Below, in pieces: positions 10,201-18,686 of a stretch of 64,000 nt of DNA (its first letter is position 1; each line of letters starts with the position of its first letter). Under the pieces are notes generated by a model. The model was not told the DNA's origin. It worked only from the letters and a program-made list of their open reading frames with translations, and searched no databases. The stretch spans positions 1 to 64,000 of the forward strand of contig JADKFC010000014.1 in NCBI GenBank assembly GCA_016717655.1, in the 5' to 3' direction. A program made the position numbers and the translations under genes. The stretch comes from Saprospiraceae bacterium. GTDB taxonomy: Bacteria; Bacteroidota; Bacteroidia; Chitinophagales; Saprospiraceae.

Positions 10201-13050
10201 AAATATCATTTGATCTCCTTCGACGGCACCTAAATTTACTTCCAATGTTTCACCGGCTTCAAAGCTTTTTTGATTGACAGCATGTTGGACATGTTTTAAA
10301 AGTGGCCATTTTTTGGCTTTGTAGTCAGTAATAACCACCACCTCTTTTACAGGCGTGTTTCCTTTGACTTCAAATTCCATTAGATAGACCCCAGCAGGTA
10401 AAAATGAAAAGTCGAATTGAGTTAAAGAAGAAAATGCCCTTGTGGCCACTTTTGAGTCAATGGTCCAATTCCTAAAAGTTTCTGGAAGTGGGGCTTGTTT
10501 AGGGGTAGGTAGAAAAGTAAGGTTATTTGTCCAGTAAGGTATGTTTTCAATGTGATGAGGCCCTTTTAAAGAAAATGCATTTACCACTACTTCCTGATCC
10601 AATTTCAGACCCGCCTGATTAGTCACTGTAACATTAGCGTACATTTTTGCAGACTTATCCACCTTGGTATCCATTTCCAGTTGGATGATAAAAGGCTCTT
10701 TTTGAAGCATCAAATCCTGGGTCAAACTCTGTGTCTCCCCATCGGGTGACAACACATCAATAATAATTTGGAATTGGTAGATCGGATGATAATTGTGACC
10801 TCGTGAAGATTCTGCAGTAAAATCAAAAACAAACCTGCCTTCGGTTGAAGTAGTAGTGCTTCCCTGAGTTATGATGGTTTCCTGGGTATTAAAATATTGG
10901 GGAAACCAACGGTAACAATAGGGGATCAGCTCTCTTCTCTTAATTTGGTATTTCACTGTAGCATTCTGAAGTGATAAACCGGAATAAAATTTACTCACCC
11001 CCTTGATTTCAATTTTTTGATCCAGTGCTGGCTGTCCTTGAATAGAATCTAACAATACTTCAAATCGAGGTCTTTTGTATTCTTCAACTCTTACCGCTTT
11101 GCTATAATCCCCACAAATCAGTTGATAATATCCATTCAGTCTGCCTGCCGGTATTTCTATTGACCCAGATGCGGATCCCCATTCATTTGTTTTTAACTTT
11201 ACCGACCTTACCAATTGGCCATTGGCATCATTGAGTTTTATTTCAAGCTCTTTGTCGGGTACGATCGAAGGTACATTGTTTTGCGTAACACTTAAATGAA
11301 GAACTTTAAAATGGAGGGTTTGGCCCGGTCTGTAAATGGGTCTGTCTGTATATATCTCAGATCTGAAATAATCTGGCGTTTCATTTGGTTGTCCATAACT
11401 ATAATGGGTTAGGTCAGCATCAAATAGGTCTTTACTTTTTTTCAACACTACACCCAAATTATGAATTCCCGCAGGTTTGTTGATTTTACCTTCTTTATCT
11501 GAGATGCCGGTGCCCACAGGCTGGCGGAGGTTGCCATTGGGATAATTGTATTCCAGATTGTAAAATTCTGCTTTTACCCCTTTTTCCGGTTTACCCGTTT
11601 TTCGGTTCACTACCAAAATAAAATCGGTTGCATTTCCATTGGGGTGTAAATAAGCTAGGTTGGTGACTTGAAACACTGAAGCAGTGAAAGCTCTATTAAA
11701 TTCAGGCGAATCAGATGCCAATAACAAGAATTTTCCCTTCTTTAATGAAGGAAGTTTTCCTTCACTAAAAATTTCAAGGTGCTCTCCATTTTGGGTTAAA
11801 CTGACCTTTGTACTGTAAATACTTTTTTCATTTTTCAATTGATCCTTCCAGCCAGCACCTTCCAATTCTTCATGATTCACCTTATAATAAGAAGGTAAGC
11901 TGATCACCTTTAAATAAATTTTATCCAGGTTTCTCGAAGTAATCTGGTAGGGAATTGATTGTTTTTCAGCAGCTGTACTTTCAACCATGACAGAAAGTGA
12001 AGGTTGATTGATCTCTGCGAGATAATTTTTACAAATCTTACCACCTATGCTCTCAGGGTACAAAGCAATGCCCTGATTGCAATAGTTCTTAGCTTTGATG
12101 AATCTATTACTGTCACTTGTTTCGAGGCTCATGGCAGCAAGTTCAGCATAGAACATACTGACATAAGGTTGTTTCCTAAAAGTAGTACACCCTGATGTTA
12201 AGGCATTCTCCAATCCAGTTTTCTGTTCTTTGGTAATCATTAATTGCCTGGCAAACTTCAAACGTTCCAGGTCAAAATAGGCTGCAGATTCCGTGTAAGC
12301 TTTTTCTTCGTTGATTTTCTGCAGTTGAAAGAACAAATCTATTAGTTTATGTTCGTTATCATGGCCAGAAAAGGTAGAATTATTGATGGCAAATTCTCTG
12401 TAACTTGATGCAATGATGGACATAGATCTCTCATCAGCCGTTTCTAAGAACCGGGGCCCGAAAATATCGATCGATAGCTTATATAAAATGTGTAAGATGG
12501 TAGGGAATCTATATTCTGATTCAGCTTGATCGGCCCCCGACACGATGACATTAAAGCCAGAAATTGGATAATTGGCCAGGTTGAGATTTGATGTAGATTG
12601 ATTGAGATGATCGTCAATCATAGCTGAGAGAGCATTGAGGGAGATGGATTTAAGCCTTACATCATCTGAAGCTGTTCTTGCTGAAATTTCATATCTGTTT
12701 TCCTGGAGATACCGATTTAGGAAGATGGCATAATAGGCATGAATAATTTCTGTGTAGGGGGAGGTTGATTTTGTTAGAGCAAGTTCAAAGTGTTCCTGGA
12801 CTCGTAGGGCTACATCTTCTCCAAAAACCAATTCAAGGTAGGCCATAAACACAAGGGCACGGGTATATTGCGGTGCATTGTTTTCTTTTTCTGCCTTATC
12901 AAAAATTTCTTTGGTTTTGTCCAAAGCAGTTTGGCTTAAACCCGATTCAAGAGCAGTATCAACTTCTTTCCAGGCAGCGTTGTAATCAAAAGATTGGGCT
13001 TGGACAGTACTTAAAACAATAGTAGCAAGCATAACACACATCATTTTCAT
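7204..13050 (-). CDS. Alpha-2-macroglobulin family protein, thioester-less, 1948 residues
   Basis: A giant exported protein with signal peptide MKMMCVMLATIVLSTVQAQS. The N-terminal ~340 residues are helical/repeat-like. Macroglobulin domains follow, including the MG2 hallmark TDRPIYRPGQTLHFK near residue 570, the bait-region stretch (low-complexity DAAPAPDSREGGKMKSALEE near 1150), and the A2M core (FFYPHLNTDEKGNLTFDF, ~1185). In the alpha-alpha barrel, where thioester-bearing members have GCxEQ, this protein reads VSNGYDNAIDNADKLYITA (~1390), so the covalent-trap Cys and Gln are missing. Bacterial A2M proteins are thought to trap proteases in the periplasm or at the surface. Terminator and peroxiredoxin lie upstream. 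Confidence 0.88.
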   Translation of the reverse strand: MKMMCVMLATIVLSTVQAQSFDYNAAWKEVDTALESGLSQTALDKTKEIFDKAEKENNAPQYTRALVFMAYLELVFGEDVALRVQEHFELALTKSTSPYTEIIHAYYAIFLNRYLQENRYEISARTASDDVRLKSISLNALSAMIDDHLNQSTSNLNLANYPISGFNVIVSGADQAESEYRFPTILHILYKLSIDIFGPRFLETADERSMSIIASSYREFAINNSTFSGHDNEHKLIDLFFQLQKINEEKAYTESAAYFDLERLKFARQLMITKEQKTGLENALTSGCTTFRKQPYVSMFYAELAAMSLETSDSNRFIKAKNYCNQGIALYPESIGGKICKNYLAEINQPSLSVMVESTAAEKQSIPYQITSRNLDKIYLKVISLPSYYKVNHEELEGAGWKDQLKNEKSIYSTKVSLTQNGEHLEIFSEGKLPSLKKGKFLLLASDSPEFNRAFTASVFQVTNLAYLHPNGNATDFILVVNRKTGKPEKGVKAEFYNLEYNYPNGNLRQPVGTGISDKEGKINKPAGIHNLGVVLKKSKDLFDADLTHYSYGQPNETPDYFRSEIYTDRPIYRPGQTLHFKVLHLSVTQNNVPSIVPDKELEIKLNDANGQLVRSVKLKTNEWGSASGSIEIPAGRLNGYYQLICGDYSKAVRVEEYKRPRFEVLLDSIQGQPALDQKIEIKGVSKFYSGLSLQNATVKYQIKRRELIPYCYRWFPQYFNTQETIITQGSTTTSTEGRFVFDFTAESSRGHNYHPIYQFQIIIDVLSPDGETQSLTQDLMLQKEPFIIQLEMDTKVDKSAKMYANVTVTNQAGLKLDQEVVVNAFSLKGPHHIENIPYWTNNLTFLPTPKQAPLPETFRNWTIDSKVATRAFSSLTQFDFSFLPAGVYLMEFEVKGNTPVKEVVVITDYKAKKWPLLKHVQHAVNQKSFEAGETLEVNLGAVEGDQMIFVTLLRGNKKIKQQWLTVKKLSTFTYKIINEDKGGLQLSYIYIKNNRFYTEEISIDVPWSEKELDVKWVSIRNKTEPGAKESIKLQISGSKAKEWAAEVMASLYDASLDALQKDNWQNQFFQNNYGYLFWDIPGFGLQYNHDINPEWNTLNLEEIPDGGQFPHLYEGYNNAFNVIFLRNYGQYAFSTAALADAAPAPDSREGGKMKSALEENATANGEESKQVKPTPRTNLNELVFFYPHLNTDEKGNLTFDFTMNEALTSWHLKIFAHTKALATAVSDQQLVTSKDWMILPNMPRLVRLGDKIVITATIANQSGTAGEATVNLELKDLLSGESCQNWVKQNLSPVYLENGGSATVSWPLDIPEAEASVLEYTISVISGKRGDAEKGILPLLSNEVVITESQPIIIRPGEKKKLDVPQLQTAFLQNTKPLQYGIEMTSHPAWFALQAMPFVVSNGYDNAIDNADKLYITALAMAIRNLYPQLDEVLDKWSAQTTEGSSALETNASWKNIQLEQSPWVGIANKEKEQTKQLLQILNPDLQYNELIKWKDKLMEQRMADGSFGWFKGGAFNHYTTCRVSISLGKANAFNVVPLKNEWMTPTISFLDNYLFNEYNRLLKETGNDASKLKNYIPSEDIICHLYARSFYKNLPMEATFKPVYQFYSDQALKASQQYSLMGQVMLASYDLRYKGQAWKTTAAALIEKAKTQTTTGMYWNAGTGLRWQEMPVESHAMIMDFLYESGADNGKLEEMKIWLLSHKKTHHWASTRATADAISALLLQKGPRQVNFTDADGVSVSAGGMRLPLSGKISAGSSYFMQEWSGKEIKPELGKLDLANNGSSVAFGAVYYQYLSPVKEVKQSQNSALTISKVLFREDRVGSTIKLTPLSADVILTPGDVLVSRLVVHSDRDLEFVHMSDLRGAGLEPFRALSSYNWKGSLGYYENVTDGATHYFVDRLPKGDHVFESRQRVVHRGAYSGALASIECLYAPEFRGNSEGSVIIVK

Positions 13051-13146
13051 ATGAAGGACTTTTAGGGTCTAAATTTCAGTTAAAATTCACATTAGAGATG
13101 CCAAAAGTCAGAAAAATGATGTTAATGAAACCCTAATTTTAAAATA

Positions 13147-13180
13147 AAAAAAAGCCCCAGCTTATAAGTAGGGCTTTTTC
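13147..13180 (-). terminator. Rho-independent terminator after the peroxiredoxin gene
   Basis: Inverted repeat AAAGCCC (13151-13157) / GGGCTTT (13171-13177), with a T-run on the minus strand formed by the A-run at 13147-13153. It lies 11 bases past the peroxiredoxin stop and separates that gene from the alpha-2-macroglobulin gene. Confidence 0.75.
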
Positions 13181-13190
13181 TTCATAAGAA

Positions 13191-13847
13191 TTAAGCTTCA
13201 ATCATTTTTTTCGCCAAATAAAAGTCGATTTTTTCACAGCTGGTATCTGCGATTCTTTCCTCCATTGCTACCAATGTTTTTGGAGGTGGAATGATCACTT
13301 TTTCGCCTTTTTTCCAATTAAGTGGTAAGGCTACTTTGTGTTCTTCTGCAAATTGGAGTGCTTCTAGAGCCCTGATGATTTCATCCATGTTTCTGCCAAC
13401 ATTCATGGGATAGTACATGATTAATCTGATTTTCATCGAAGGGTCTATAAAAAACACGGCTCTGACAGCAGCAGTTTCACTTTCATTGGGTTGCAGCATA
13501 CCATAAAGTTTACTCACCTTCATGTCGATATCTGCTATGATTGGAAAATTCAGGTAAACCCCTAGTTTTTCCCTTACATTATTGACCCAGGCCAGGTGTG
13601 AGTGGATGCTGTCAATGCTTAGTCCCAATAGTAGGGTGTTTAATTTATCAAACACGTCTCTTTTTTGGGCAAAACCACTCATTTCTGTTGTACATACAGG
13701 AGTAAAATCTGCTGGGTGGGAAAACAAAAGGGTCCATTTTCCCTTGGCAAATTCGCTAAATTTTATTCTGCCTGTTGTGGTTACGGCTTCAAAATCTGGA
13801 GCCTGATCCCCGATTCGCGGCATCATTTGGATTTCTTCTTGTAGCAT
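13191..13847 (-). CDS. Peroxiredoxin, Prx6 / 1-Cys type
   Basis: A 218-residue AhpC/TSA-family peroxidase of the Prx6 class. The peroxidatic motif is PADFTPVCTTE (Cys52), and the C-terminal extension typical of Prx6 is present (PLNWKKGEKVIIPPP). It reduces hydrogen and alkyl peroxides in the cytosol. One more Cys is found near the end (DTSCEK). The start is uncertain: ATG 13847 gives MLQEEIQMM..., but a -7 box at 13865-13872 would leave a leader of only about 10 bases, and ATG 13826 or 13823 puts the family start (PRIGDQAPDF) right at the N-terminus. Confidence 0.92.
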   Translation of the reverse strand: MLQEEIQMMPRIGDQAPDFEAVTTTGRIKFSEFAKGKWTLLFSHPADFTPVCTTEMSGFAQKRDVFDKLNTLLLGLSIDSIHSHLAWVNNVREKLGVYLNFPIIADIDMKVSKLYGMLQPNESETAAVRAVFFIDPSMKIRLIMYYPMNVGRNMDEIIRALEALQFAEEHKVALPLNWKKGEKVIIPPPKTLVAMEERIADTSCEKIDFYLAKKMIEA

Positions 13848-13864
13848 AATTATGTTATTTTATG

Positions 13865-13872
13865 CAAAGCTA
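13865..13872 (-). promoter_or_regulatory. Probable -7 box of the peroxiredoxin promoter
   Basis: Read on the minus strand this is TAGCTTTG, a match to TAnnTTTG, 17 bases before ATG 13847 and about 38 before the internal ATG 13826. Confidence 0.45.
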
Positions 13873-13936
13873 CAGTCTATAAAAACGGCCAATGGGTGAC
13901 CTGGGTTACCTTGAGCCATGAGCATAGGTGGTTAGA

Positions 13937-14923
13937 TTATTTTTGCCTGGAAATCACATATTCCACCAATTCCTGCAGGTGGATATTGGCTTCATTTTGA
14001 GGAAGAGTCTGAATCATGGCAAGGGCTTTATCCTTGTATTCATTCATTTTCTGGATGGTAAAAGGAATGCCTTCTGAAGCCTTTACAAAATCGATGACTT
14101 CTCTTACCTTGTTCTCGTCTTTACTTTGATTTTTGATAATATAAATAATGCGTCGGCGGTCCCAAAAAGAAGCATTGTTGAGGGCATAGATGAGGGGTAA
14201 GGTCATCTTTTTTTCTTTGATGTCGATGCCCAGTGGTTTCCCCACATTTTCATCACCGTAATCAAATAGATCGTCCTTAATCTGAAAACACATACCAATA
14301 TTCTCCCCTACCTGCCTCATAAATTCGATGCGTTCAGGGTCTTCGACTGTAGATGAGGCACCCAGGCTACAGGAGGCAGCAATGAGAGAAGCGGTTTTTT
14401 TTCTTATGATGTCAAAATAGATATCTTCTTTGATATCCAACCTTCTCGCCTTTTCCAATTGCAACAACTCGCCTTCAGCCATTGCTTTCACTGCTTTTGA
14501 TACGATGTGCAACATTTTGTATTGTCCTGTATCAAGGGCTATGTGCATGCCCTGAGAAAACAAATAATCTCCTACCAAAACTGCCACCTTGTTTTTCCAA
14601 AGGGCGTTGATCGAAAAAAATCCTCTTCTTTGGTAAGATTCGTCTACCACATCGTCATGCACCAGCGTGGCAGTATGGAGTAATTCAACCATAGAAGCCG
14701 CGGTGAAGGTATCGGGATTGGTAGCTCCAAAAATTCGGGCACTTAAAAAGACAAACATGGGTCGCATCTGTTTGCCTTTGCTCTTTATGATATAGTGGGT
14801 TATTTTATCGAGCAACGGAATTTTGCTCTTCATCGCCTCCTTAAAATGGCTTTCGTATTGTTTTAACTCTGGAGCGAGGAATTCTTTGATTTTATCTGCA
14901 GGAGAGGGCATGGAAACAAACAA
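13937..14923 (-). CDS. Polyprenyl diphosphate synthase (trans-isoprenyl type)
   Basis: A 328-residue all-alpha isoprenyl synthase. The first aspartate-rich motif is DDVVDE (from Asp90) and the second is KDDLFDYGDE (~217). The chain-length region before the first motif (ELLHTATLVHD) suits an octaprenyl/heptaprenyl-type enzyme, which would make the menaquinone side chain; the exact length is an inference. KGKQMRP holds the diphosphate-binding residues. Start may be ATG 14923 or 14911. The quinone context fits ubiE in the same window. Confidence 0.9.
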   Translation of the reverse strand: MFVSMPSPADKIKEFLAPELKQYESHFKEAMKSKIPLLDKITHYIIKSKGKQMRPMFVFLSARIFGATNPDTFTAASMVELLHTATLVHDDVVDESYQRRGFFSINALWKNKVAVLVGDYLFSQGMHIALDTGQYKMLHIVSKAVKAMAEGELLQLEKARRLDIKEDIYFDIIRKKTASLIAASCSLGASSTVEDPERIEFMRQVGENIGMCFQIKDDLFDYGDENVGKPLGIDIKEKKMTLPLIYALNNASFWDRRRIIYIIKNQSKDENKVREVIDFVKASEGIPFTIQKMNEYKDKALAMIQTLPQNEANIHLQELVEYVISRQK

Positions 14924-14953
14924 TTACATAGTAATGGGCAGCAAAGGTAACAA

Positions 14954-15334
14954 TTAGCCACCACACTCTTGTCTAAGAGCGGTTATTTGTTGTGTCCACA
15001 AATCTTTGCTTGATTTTTCATCACCCTGATCGCAAAAATCAGTGACTTCCAGGATTGTTTCAAGGGTAACATCGGACTTATACATCCTGAATTCGAAATA
15101 TTCGGACTCATCATCAGCATCGAGCCATTTAAATCTTACGCGTTCATCTTCAATGTCATCAACCATTTCGGCGTCTTCAAAACTGCCATTCCAGCTGAAT
15201 GAAAACAAATCTTCGTTGATCTCAACGCCGTCACAAAACCAGCGGACCAGGCAAGCGGGGGTGGTAATAAATGTATACAATAAGGTTGGGGAAGCCTTAA
15301 AGATAAATTCTAAATCTAATTTTACTCTTTTCAT
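14954..15334 (-). CDS. START-like domain protein
   Basis: A 126-residue protein with the small alpha/beta grip fold pattern: KLDLEFIFKASPTLLYTFITTP, then LVRWFCDGVEI and SFSWNGSFEDAEMV, and a C-terminal helix (LWTQQITALRQECGG). Bacteroidota have a conserved family of such START-like proteins, close to the AHSA1 group, often found next to the polyprenyl synthase. Function unknown; the fold usually binds a lipid or other hydrophobic ligand or acts as a co-chaperone. Many acidic residues. It is divergent from the sigma factor gene. Confidence 0.75.
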   Translation of the reverse strand: MKRVKLDLEFIFKASPTLLYTFITTPACLVRWFCDGVEINEDLFSFSWNGSFEDAEMVDDIEDERVRFKWLDADDESEYFEFRMYKSDVTLETILEVTDFCDQGDEKSSKDLWTQQITALRQECGG

Positions 15335-15524
15335 CTTTCTAAATCAAAAATTAAGGGCCGAAAGCGCAATGATAGGATATATAACGGCTAAATAAAAATT
15401 TTTTTTAATATTCATGCCTATTTTGAACTTTTTTTATGAAAAAATTATTGTTTTCCTCGCAGGTCACAGATGGATGAGTTGGGGTAAATGCACATTTTGG
15501 TTCTATTAAATCCCAAAAATTCCT

Positions 15525-15532
15525 TACTTTTG
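15525..15532 (+). promoter_or_regulatory. Probable -7 box of the rpoD promoter
   Basis: TACTTTTG fits TAnnTTTG, 35 bases before the rpoD ATG. An upstream TTTG at 15496-15499 is 25 bases away, a little longer than the usual spacing. Confidence 0.5.
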
Positions 15533-15567
15533 CGGCCTTTTAACACAGTTCAGAACAGATTTTTAGA

Positions 15568-16437
15568 ATGAGGCAATTAAAAATCACCAAATCCATTACC
15601 AACAGAGAGAGTCAATCTCTTGAAAAATATCTACAGGAAATAGGTAAAGTAGACCTATTAACCCCTGAAGAAGAGGTGGATTTGGCCAAAAAGATAAAAG
15701 AAGGTGATCAGGAAGCACTGGAACGACTAACAAAGGCAAATTTGAGGTTTGTTGTTTCCGTTGCCAAACAATACCAAAATCAAGGTTTGTCATTATCTGA
15801 TTTGATAAATGAAGGAAACCTGGGTTTGATTAAAGCGGCTCAACGATTTGATGAAACCAGGGGGTTTAAGTTCATTTCTTATGCTGTTTGGTGGATTCGT
15901 CAATCCATTCTTCAGGCATTGGCAGAACAGTCAAGGATCGTCCGTCTGCCCCTTAACAAGGTAGGTTCGCTCAATAAAATCAACCGTGCTTTTTCTGAAC
16001 TGGAGCAAGAATTTGAAAGAGAACCTACTGCCGAGGAATTGGCTGAACTACTTGACATACCTTCAGAAGAAGTAGAAACCACTCTGGGTGTAGCAGCTCG
16101 TCACGTATCCATGGATGCACCATTTGCTGAAGGAGAAGACAACTCTCTTTTGGATGTGTTGGAAAACAATAGTTCACCAGATACGGATGCAGGACTTGAA
16201 TATGTAGAATCGCTCAGAACAGAAATCGAGAGATCCCTCTCTACATTGACAGACCGACAGTACGATGTTATCAAACTTTATTTTGGTATCGGAATCGAAC
16301 ATCCCATGTCTTTGGAAGACATAGGAGACAAATTTGGATTGACCAGAGAACGAGTACGTCAGATAAAGGACAAAGCGATCAATAAACTTCGGTCTACCAG
16401 CAAGAGCAAGCTATTAAAAAATTACCTTGGAAGCTAA
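15568..16437 (+). CDS. rpoD: Primary RNA polymerase sigma factor (sigma-70 / SigA)
   Basis: A 289-residue sigma factor of the short Bacteroidota form without the long region 1.1. Region 1.2 is seen at ~13-50, region 2 with DLINEGNLGLIKAAQRFDETRGFKF and the -10-reading helix (YAVWWIRQSILQALAEQ), region 3 at ~130-200, and the region 4 helix-turn-helix LEDIGDKFGLTRERVRQIKDKAINKLR at ~250-276. In this phylum it recognises TTTG / TAnnTTTG promoters, which fits the boxes seen across this window. Confidence 0.95.
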   Translation: MRQLKITKSITNRESQSLEKYLQEIGKVDLLTPEEEVDLAKKIKEGDQEALERLTKANLRFVVSVAKQYQNQGLSLSDLINEGNLGLIKAAQRFDETRGFKFISYAVWWIRQSILQALAEQSRIVRLPLNKVGSLNKINRAFSELEQEFEREPTAEELAELLDIPSEEVETTLGVAARHVSMDAPFAEGEDNSLLDVLENNSSPDTDAGLEYVESLRTEIERSLSTLTDRQYDVIKLYFGIGIEHPMSLEDIGDKFGLTRERVRQIKDKAINKLRSTSKSKLLKNYLGS

Positions 16438-16471
16438 ATTCGAAAGCGGAAGCAGGTAATTTTACGCAAGC

Positions 16472-18496
16472 ATGAATGATATCAACTCTAAAATAATAAA
16501 GAAGGCACTGTACATCGGTGCCTTTTTTCTTTTCCTACATCTCAAAGCCAGCGCTCAGCAGGACACGACCATTGTTTTGGATAGTTTTGTGGTTACGGCC
16601 AGTCGACTCCCTCAGCCGAGCAATGCAGTTTACACCTATTCAACACCACCTCTTGCCGCCTTGCTTACACAGGGCACGAGCATCAATGATTATATCCAGA
16701 CAGGACCCGGCGTTTTCACTTTGAGCAACAACAACTATGCACAAGACAGCAGGATAACCATTCGGGGCTTTGGAGCAAGGTCTTCTTTTGGTATCAGGGG
16801 CATTAAAATATGGGTAGATGACATGCCTGAAACCACACCGGATGGTCAAAGTCAATTGGACAATCTTGATTACCAATTGATTTATAATACAGAAATATTA
16901 AGGGGACCTGATGCTGCTTTGTATGGAAACGTGTCTGGTGCAATGGTAAAAATAAATCTAACGCCCTTTGACAGCTTGAAACAAGGATTAAAAATTCGAC
17001 TTGCAGGCGGCAGTTATGGGTTCAGACAAGCCGGCTTTCAACTGGTTCCAAAAACGGGGAGTTGGAAATGGCAGATAGGGTATGCCTTTCAGGCAGCCAA
17101 TGGCTATAGAGATTGGTCTGAATTCAGAAATCACATAGGCAATATAAGAGGAAGGTTTAAAAAAGGCAATCACGAGCTAAAAATCCTGATCAATGGTGTA
17201 TTCAACCCCAGATCACAAGACCCAGGAGCATTGGGTTCTTCTGAGGTAAAAAACAATCCCCAACAAGCCAGGAGCAACAATTTACTCTACAAGGCGGATG
17301 AAAATTTACACCAGGAAAGAATAGCCTTGATTTATAAAAAAACGGGGGCTACTATGTACCATCAAATAAAAGCATACTATCTCAACAGACAATTCTCCAA
17401 TTTTCTAGCCTTTACAACTTCCGGCCTTGGCGAAATCAAAAGAAAAAACCATGGCATTTATTTTGAAACAGGCAACTTACCACAATCCAAAAAAATAACC
17501 TGGATTTTGGGTGCGGATTGGCAATTTCAGCAAGATTTCAGGAGTAATTACGACAATCTGGAAGGAGAAAAAGGAAATCTCAGGCTAGCCCAAAATGAAA
17601 TGTACAGAGACTTTTCCTTGTATAGTCTTAATTCGGTTCGATTGTCATCCAAGTGGAGAGGAGAATTGAATATGAGAATGTCATTCATTCAAACGGAAAT
17701 GGAGGATCATTTTCATATGGATGGCGACCAGTCAGGAGCCAGAAATATCCAATCCTTCAACCCGGCTCTTAAGTTTACTTACCAGTTGAGCAAACAAATG
17801 AGTGCCAACATTATCGGCTCTACCGGATTTGAGTCCCCTACCCTGACTGAACTCTCGGTTGCACCCAAAGGAATCTCAGGTTTCAATACAGCATTAAGCA
17901 GTTCCAATACACGGTTATATGAAGTACACCTTCATTATGGCACCACAAATCATAAATACATAGACATACACTTATTTCACATCTCTGGCAGCAATGAAAT
18001 AATACCCAATGAAATTCAAGTTTCCCCCGGCAGATTTTATTATGAGAACTCGGGCGCATCTCAAAGAAGAGGATATGAAATATCTGTCAAATGGCCGATA
18101 TTGGATAGATGTCATTTGTTATGGAATTTCACCAAGAATCTCATGTTTTGGGACAATGAAAAAAACCCATTGCCCGGAATACCAAATTACTTTCACCAGG
18201 TGCAACTTTTAGCTGAACCTGTCAACCACCTAAAATTGAGGTTGGATCATCAGTTTGTTGGAAAAGTTTATCTGCGCAATGGATCAGAAGAATCAACTTC
18301 TTCCTATGTAGAAGCCAATTTTCAGGCAAGCTATACCATTGATGCAGAATATCAAGACATCGTTTTTAATCTGGGTCTAAATAATATCTACAATGCAGTT
18401 TATAGCTCCAACATACGCATAAACGCAAGCAACGGCAGGTATTACGAACCTGCTCCGCCTTTCAATTTCTGGGCAGGAATTCAATTTGTTTGGTAA
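16472..18496 (+). CDS. TonB-dependent outer membrane receptor
   Basis: A 674-residue receptor with a signal peptide (KALYIGAFFLFLHLKASAQQ). The TonB box-like segment and start of the plug follow (DTTIVLDSFVVTASRLPQ), with plug motifs RITIRGFGARSSFGIRGIKI and RGPDAALYGN. The rest is a 22-strand barrel ending in an aromatic residue (FNFWAGIQFVW), the usual outer-membrane sorting end. It has no carboxypeptidase-like N-terminal domain and no SusD partner, so it is more like siderophore/metal receptors (FecA-like) than glycan SusC proteins. The substrate cannot be read from sequence. Confidence 0.9.
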   Translation: MNDINSKIIKKALYIGAFFLFLHLKASAQQDTTIVLDSFVVTASRLPQPSNAVYTYSTPPLAALLTQGTSINDYIQTGPGVFTLSNNNYAQDSRITIRGFGARSSFGIRGIKIWVDDMPETTPDGQSQLDNLDYQLIYNTEILRGPDAALYGNVSGAMVKINLTPFDSLKQGLKIRLAGGSYGFRQAGFQLVPKTGSWKWQIGYAFQAANGYRDWSEFRNHIGNIRGRFKKGNHELKILINGVFNPRSQDPGALGSSEVKNNPQQARSNNLLYKADENLHQERIALIYKKTGATMYHQIKAYYLNRQFSNFLAFTTSGLGEIKRKNHGIYFETGNLPQSKKITWILGADWQFQQDFRSNYDNLEGEKGNLRLAQNEMYRDFSLYSLNSVRLSSKWRGELNMRMSFIQTEMEDHFHMDGDQSGARNIQSFNPALKFTYQLSKQMSANIIGSTGFESPTLTELSVAPKGISGFNTALSSSNTRLYEVHLHYGTTNHKYIDIHLFHISGSNEIIPNEIQVSPGRFYYENSGASQRRGYEISVKWPILDRCHLLWNFTKNLMFWDNEKNPLPGIPNYFHQVQLLAEPVNHLKLRLDHQFVGKVYLRNGSEESTSSYVEANFQASYTIDAEYQDIVFNLGLNNIYNAVYSSNIRINASNGRYYEPAPPFNFWAGIQFVW

Positions 18497-18663
18497 AAAA
18501 CGAAGTTAGATGGCATGCTAGCCAATAGGTAGTGATTTAAATTATTTGCAGTCAAATGTATTTTAAAAGCACGTAGATGTCATCATTTATTTTGCAGTAA
18601 AACATTTTTAACAAATATTTACAAAGATTAGTCAAAGCACCTTGCAAAGCTCCTTTTTTTTGG

Positions 18664-18671
18664 TAATTTTG
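18664..18671 (+). promoter_or_regulatory. Probable -7 box of the accD promoter
   Basis: TAATTTTG fits TAnnTTTG and lies 15 bases before the accD ATG. The rest of the gap after the receptor gene is AT-rich with no other signal I can name. Confidence 0.5.
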
Positions 18672-18686
18672 CCTGAAATTTGATTT

